From the NCBI GenBank assembly GCA_007050885.1, contig SMYQ01000071.1, positions 5,758-14,185 of the forward strand: DNA of 8,428 bases. Reading direction: 5' to 3'. A program made the translations under genes and the position numbers. The notes under the pieces are model-generated. The model did no database searches and was not told the origin of the DNA. It saw only the letters and a list, made by a program, of their open reading frames with translations. Within the stretch, counting starts at the first letter, position 1. Every line of letters starts with the position of its first letter. This document shows, one piece after another, positions 6,440 to 8,428 of the stretch. Origin of the DNA: Candidatus Bathyarchaeota archaeon (GTDB lineage: Archaea > Thermoproteota > Bathyarchaeia > 40CM-2-53-6 > RBG-13-38-9).

Positions 6440-6952
6440 TTACATCAAACCCTCTTTTTTACACCTTTTTACAAAATCAATGTAATCATATAAGTTCAGA
6501 GGATGATCTACATGCCATGCGACTGTTGTGCCGTTAGGTGGCAGGTCTTTTTTACCAAGAAAAGTATAACGTCTATCATAAGTTGCATATGATCGTTTGA
6601 CTGGTGGTAGTGGAGGGTCCCATCTTCCTTTACCATATTCTGGTGGACCTTTGATGTGAAAATGATCTCGTACTTCAAAACCCATTTTCTCTAATCTGTT
6701 CCATAACTCCGGAAAATATTCCTGCACTTCTTTAGTGAGACCGAAGAATGCTTTAGCTTCTAATAATCTGTCAATTTCTGCTAGAGCAAGTGCATAATAA
6801 TATTTCTCCAGTACAAACCATCTTGGTAATCTTTTACGAAGTTTCTGAGACCATCCGAATAAAATATAGTATGTTAACCAGAAAATCCTTCTCAGAGATG
6901 TCTTTCTGGAATAGATAGGGAAATCAAGATCATGAACCACTGTGACTGGCAA
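6440..6952 (-). CDS. Unrecognised 170-residue aromatic- and basic-rich protein
   Basis: I do not recognise the family. The N-terminal third is basic and aromatic, with a short hydrophobic run FWLTYYILFGW (24-34) that is too short for a convincing membrane span but may be buried or membrane-associated. Residues 46-75 look helical (a YYYALALAEI stretch). The C-terminal half is rich in Pro, Tyr and charged residues, with PPEYGKGRWDPPLPP (103-117) and a His/Asp-containing block AWHVDHPLNLYDY (145-157). The many Trp, Tyr and His residues and lack of repeats suggest a compact, conserved soluble protein rather than a random ORF. The start is TTG at 6952-6950 with AAGGTG 7 nt upstream, and there is no ATG, GTG or TTG between it and the upstream in-frame stop, so this start is well supported. 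It is monocistronic, convergent with the CBS gene and divergent from the next gene. Confidence 0.75.
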   Translation of the reverse strand: MPVTVVHDLDFPIYSRKTSLRRIFWLTYYILFGWSQKLRKRLPRWFVLEKYYYALALAEIDRLLEAKAFFGLTKEVQEYFPELWNRLEKMGFEVRDHFHIKGPPEYGKGRWDPPLPPVKRSYATYDRRYTFLGKKDLPPNGTTVAWHVDHPLNLYDYIDFVKRCKKEGLM

Positions 6953-6959
6953 ACGATTG

Positions 6960-6965
6960 CACCTT
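6960..6965 (-). promoter_or_regulatory. Ribosome-binding site deciding a TTG start
   Basis: AAGGTG on the minus strand, 7 nt before TTG at 6952, matches the archaeal anti-Shine-Dalgarno sequence over five to six bases. It supports TTG as the real start of the 170-residue protein. Confidence 0.55.
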
Positions 6966-6985
6966 GTCTTTGTAAACGAACAGAT

Positions 6986-6993
6986 GTTATAAT
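6986..6993 (-). promoter_or_regulatory. Possible TATA box for the 170-residue protein gene
   Basis: The minus strand reads ATTATAAC, centred 38 bp upstream of the TTG start. Initiation about 25 bp downstream would give a leader of only about 12-14 nt that begins at the AAGGTG site. The symmetrical TATATTAA element at 7026-7033 is an alternative that would give a leader of about 50 nt. Confidence 0.3.
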
Positions 6994-7025
6994 TGAAGCT
7001 AACTACACATCACTGAATAGAGCAG

Positions 7026-7033
7026 TATATTAA
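7026..7033 (+). promoter_or_regulatory. TATA box for the DUF2153-like gene
   Basis: TATATTAA is a strong archaeal TATA match. Initiation about 25-28 bp downstream falls near 7054-7058, downstream of the longest-ORF start GTG at 7039 and at or just before TTG 7054 and ATG 7069. The box therefore argues for one of the two later starts. Confidence 0.5.
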
Positions 7034-7038
7034 AGAGG

Positions 7039-7392
7039 GTGCCTTTAACTGAGTTGGTTAAGTGGCTCATGAGTGAAGATTGGTCAAAGGTCAAAGAGAA
7101 ACAACTTCAGCGAATAAAGAGCTTGAAACCAAAAGATAGACTCGATATGGTTCAGTCTATAGCTGAAATCAATCATTATATTTCGAGCAGTTGTCAAGGC
7201 TGGACACAATGGCTTTACAATCCAATGATCATAAGTCAGTTCAATCAAGAAAAACTTGAAGATATTTTCAAAAAATTTAGAGAGTTTGGACTTGAATTTT
7301 TGGAATTTGATATCTCATCAACAAAAGGACTTGGAGACAAACTGAAAAAACAAAAGAAAGTAGAGAAAACATCAAGTCTAACATACACTTGA
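7039..7392 (+). CDS. Small archaeal protein resembling DUF2153
   Basis: Up to 117 residues, mostly helical and charged. The core reads KDRLDMVQSIAEINHYISSS (32-51), then GWTQWLYNPMII (54-65) and FREFGLEFLEFDISSTK, followed by a lysine-rich tail. The pattern of an RLD/ELV-type helix followed by a G-W-x-x-W-L-x-N-P block and a final amphipathic helix resembles the archaeal family DUF2153 as I remember it; the family has no known function and I cannot confirm the match here. No signal or membrane segment is visible. The start is uncertain: GTG 7039 is the longest form, but the TATA box at 7026-7033 would start transcription near 7054-7058, favouring TTG 7054 or ATG 7069 (residue 11, MSEDW). Convergent with the dehydrogenase gene, 20 nt away. 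Confidence 0.75.
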   Translation: MPLTELVKWLMSEDWSKVKEKQLQRIKSLKPKDRLDMVQSIAEINHYISSSCQGWTQWLYNPMIISQFNQEKLEDIFKKFREFGLEFLEFDISSTKGLGDKLKKQKKVEKTSSLTYT

Positions 7393-7402
7393 TAGAAGTG
7401 TA
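7384..7402. terminator. Symmetrical hairpin between convergent genes
   Basis: TACACTT-GATAG-AAGTGTA is a perfect 7-bp inverted repeat spanning the TGA of the DUF2153-like gene and the short gap before the dehydrogenase stop. On the plus strand it is followed by CCTTATCTTTTC. It is symmetrical, so it could act on both transcripts. Archaeal termination does not require hairpins, hence modest confidence. Confidence 0.4.
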
Positions 7403-7412
7403 CCTTATCTTT

Positions 7413-8228
7413 TCATAAACTATGTAACCGTCCTCCACTAATAGGAATTATAGCACCATTCATAAAGTCAGATTCCGTTCCACATAAAAATAATATTACA
7501 TCTGCTACGTGTTTTGGTTTTCCAATTCCCAATGGATTACGAGTTTCATAGAATTTTTTCCATTTTCCACCGTCTTTAGTGACTAAACCTTCAGTCATAG
7601 GTGAATATATCAACGCAGGCATCACAGCATGAGTTCTGATGTTATATTGAATCAATTCCTTGGCAGCGGTTTTTGTTATTCCAATCACACCTGCTTTTGT
7701 GGCACTATATGCGATTTGACCGATGTTTCCTTCAGCTGCCATACTGCTAACATTAATTATGCGTTTGTCTGGAAAACTGGTAGGTTTAGGTACAGGTTTA
7801 CCTTCTTTTTTTGCTTTTTCGATCGTAAACTTTGGATCTTTTATCCAATTCTTAACGCAAGCTTGGATGAATAGAAAAGTTCCCTTCAGATTTACTGCCA
7901 ACATTTCATCAAAGATTTCTTCAGGTATTCTGTCGATCAAGTTATCCTTTAGAATTCCTGCACTATTAATGAGATAGTCTATATCCCCATATTTCTCAAA
8001 TAAAGCGTCCACACATTCCTGAACATTTTTTTTATTACTAACATCCCCAGTAATGGAGACGAAATTATCACAATAACCTATTATCTGTTTTCGAACGGAT
8101 TCGATATTTTTCTGATCTAAATCAAAAATTCCGATTTTGGCACCATTTTGAGCAAATTGAATAGCTGTCTCTCTTCCTATGCCACTGGCTCCTCCAGTGA
8201 TGAGAACAACTTTATCCTTAAACTTCAT
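7413..8228 (-). CDS. Short-chain dehydrogenase/reductase (SDR), 3-oxoacyl reductase-like, with an insertion
   Basis: NAD(P)-dependent oxidoreductase of the classical SDR fold. In 271 residues: the dinucleotide motif TGGASGIG (11-18); Asp36 at the end of beta-2, which usually selects NAD(H) over NADP(H); Asp62 (GDV); NSAG (88-91); Asn113; catalytic Ser162 (INVSS), Tyr174 and Lys178 (YSATK); and a C-terminal FMNGAIIPISGG block as in FabG-like enzymes. All catalytic residues are present. Unusually, about 18-20 extra residues rich in Lys and Pro (about 131-155) sit between helix E and the strand with the catalytic Ser, making it longer than typical 245-250 residue FabG-type proteins. The likely substrate is a 3-oxoacyl or hydroxyacyl thioester or another alcohol, unproven. 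The start is ATG at 8228 with AAAGGG 7-8 nt upstream. It is monocistronic in this window. Confidence 0.93.
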   Translation of the reverse strand: MKFKDKVVLITGGASGIGRETAIQFAQNGAKIGIFDLDQKNIESVRKQIIGYCDNFVSITGDVSNKKNVQECVDALFEKYGDIDYLINSAGILKDNLIDRIPEEIFDEMLAVNLKGTFLFIQACVKNWIKDPKFTIEKAKKEGKPVPKPTSFPDKRIINVSSMAAEGNIGQIAYSATKAGVIGITKTAAKELIQYNIRTHAVMPALIYSPMTEGLVTKDGGKWKKFYETRNPLGIGKPKHVADVILFLCGTESDFMNGAIIPISGGRLHSL

Positions 8229-8264
8229 TTTCTAACCCTTTACTGAGAGAATAGTGTAGAATAT

Positions 8265-8273
8265 GCTAATAAG
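8265..8273 (-). promoter_or_regulatory. Possible TATA box for the SDR gene
   Basis: The minus strand reads CTTATTAG about 40 bp upstream of the ATG. Initiation about 25 bp downstream would give a leader of roughly 15 nt containing AAAGGG. The match is moderate. Confidence 0.3.
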
Positions 8274-8360
8274 AAATGTTTTGATATCTTAAGCATAAGG
8301 TTCGAATCCATTTAGTATTATTCAACGTATTTTATGCCCCGTACTAGAATAGGCAGTTTT

Positions 8361-8370
8361 AGCGCGCGCT
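8361..8370. repeat. GC-only-core palindrome AGCGCGCGCT
   Basis: A perfect 10-bp palindrome with an 8-base alternating GC core, standing out in an AT-rich intergenic region, 13 bp upstream of a TATA-like box. It is a candidate operator, or a Z-DNA-prone element. Confidence 0.4.
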
Positions 8371-8383
8371 CATGGGAAGCAGC

Positions 8384-8390
8384 TATTTAA
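8384..8390 (+). promoter_or_regulatory. TATA box ahead of a right-edge gene
   Basis: TATTTAA is centred at 8387, exactly 26 bp upstream of the ATG at 8413. This is the geometry expected for a leaderless archaeal transcript beginning at the start codon. Confidence 0.4.
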
Positions 8391-8412
8391 GAAACGCACG
8401 AACTTGCTAGCT

Positions 8413-8428
8413 ATGATTGTTGGTTATC
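8413..8428 (+). CDS. Possible N-terminus of a gene running off the right edge
   Basis: ATG at 8413 opens a frame reading M-I-V-G-Y before the window ends. The only support is the well-placed TATA box 26 bp upstream, a hydrophobic start typical of a first beta-strand, and the need for some gene divergent from the SDR. Five residues cannot identify a product. No Shine-Dalgarno sequence precedes it, consistent with a leaderless transcript. Confidence 0.3.

Noticed and set aside
8299..8309. GGTTCGAATCC, identical to a tRNA T-loop consensus
   Set aside because: Flanking bases do not complete a 5-bp T stem, and no acceptor, D or anticodon arm can be folded upstream or on the other strand. Taken as chance.
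1..8428. Defence island, mobile element, prophage or CRISPR system
   Set aside because: No transposase, integrase, nuclease, toxin-antitoxin pair, terminal repeat or spaced repeat is visible. The gene content is signalling and metabolism.

Overview
The window looks like archaeal chromosome, most likely from a mesophilic TACK-type lineage (Bathyarchaeia or a thaumarchaeal relative; this placement is inference from gene content). The evidence is: an alpha subunit of the ADP-forming acyl-CoA synthetase type, a KaiC/RAD55-type C-terminus at the left edge, a receiver protein fused to a P-loop-less KaiC-like domain, a soluble multi-PAS histidine kinase, a stand-alone CBS pair, a small protein resembling the archaeal DUF2153 family, TATA-like boxes upstream of several starts, frequent TTG starts and T-tract ends. 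The DNA is AT-rich. I see no tRNA, rRNA, CRISPR array, insertion sequence or phage gene.

Layout, left to right. Positions 2-109 (+) are the last codons of a KaiC/RAD55-family protein entering from outside. It converges, with an 8-nt gap, on a minus-strand block reading right to left: PAS histidine kinase (3819-5681), receiver protein (2940-3812), iron-type alcohol dehydrogenase (1673-2857) and acyl-CoA synthetase alpha subunit (118-1521). The kinase and receiver are a tight two-gene unit ending at a T6 tract. The two metabolic genes appear to have their own upstream regions. A 285-nt divergent region (5682-5966) separates the kinase from a CBS-pair protein (5967-6395, +) and holds a TATA box for the kinase and a possible 24-codon upstream ORF overlapping the CBS start. 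Next come an unrecognised 170-residue aromatic-rich protein (6440-6952, -), the DUF2153-like protein (7039-7392, +), a short-chain dehydrogenase with an unusual insertion (7413-8228, -), and a 200-nt right-hand region with a GC-only palindrome and a TATA-like box 26 bp ahead of an ATG at the window edge.

How the genes may work together. The kinase and receiver almost certainly form one phosphorelay with no DNA-binding output domain; its output module is instead a degenerate KaiC-like domain, which suggests protein-protein signalling. The alcohol dehydrogenase, the acyl-CoA synthetase subunit and the short-chain dehydrogenase are all of a kind used in alcohol, aldehyde, acid and acyl-CoA interconversion, but no shared pathway is proven. 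The CBS pair is probably an adenylate-sensing regulatory module.

Most notable: (1) kinase and receiver lie in the same reading frame separated by one TGA and two sense codons, with a TTG as the only receiver start, so this is one base change from a hybrid kinase; (2) the receiver's KaiC-like output domain without a Walker A motif; (3) the small ORF overlapping the CBS start; (4) the unassigned 170-residue protein; (5) the palindrome and apparent leaderless promoter at the right edge. I found no clear evidence of a wholly new defence or mobile system.
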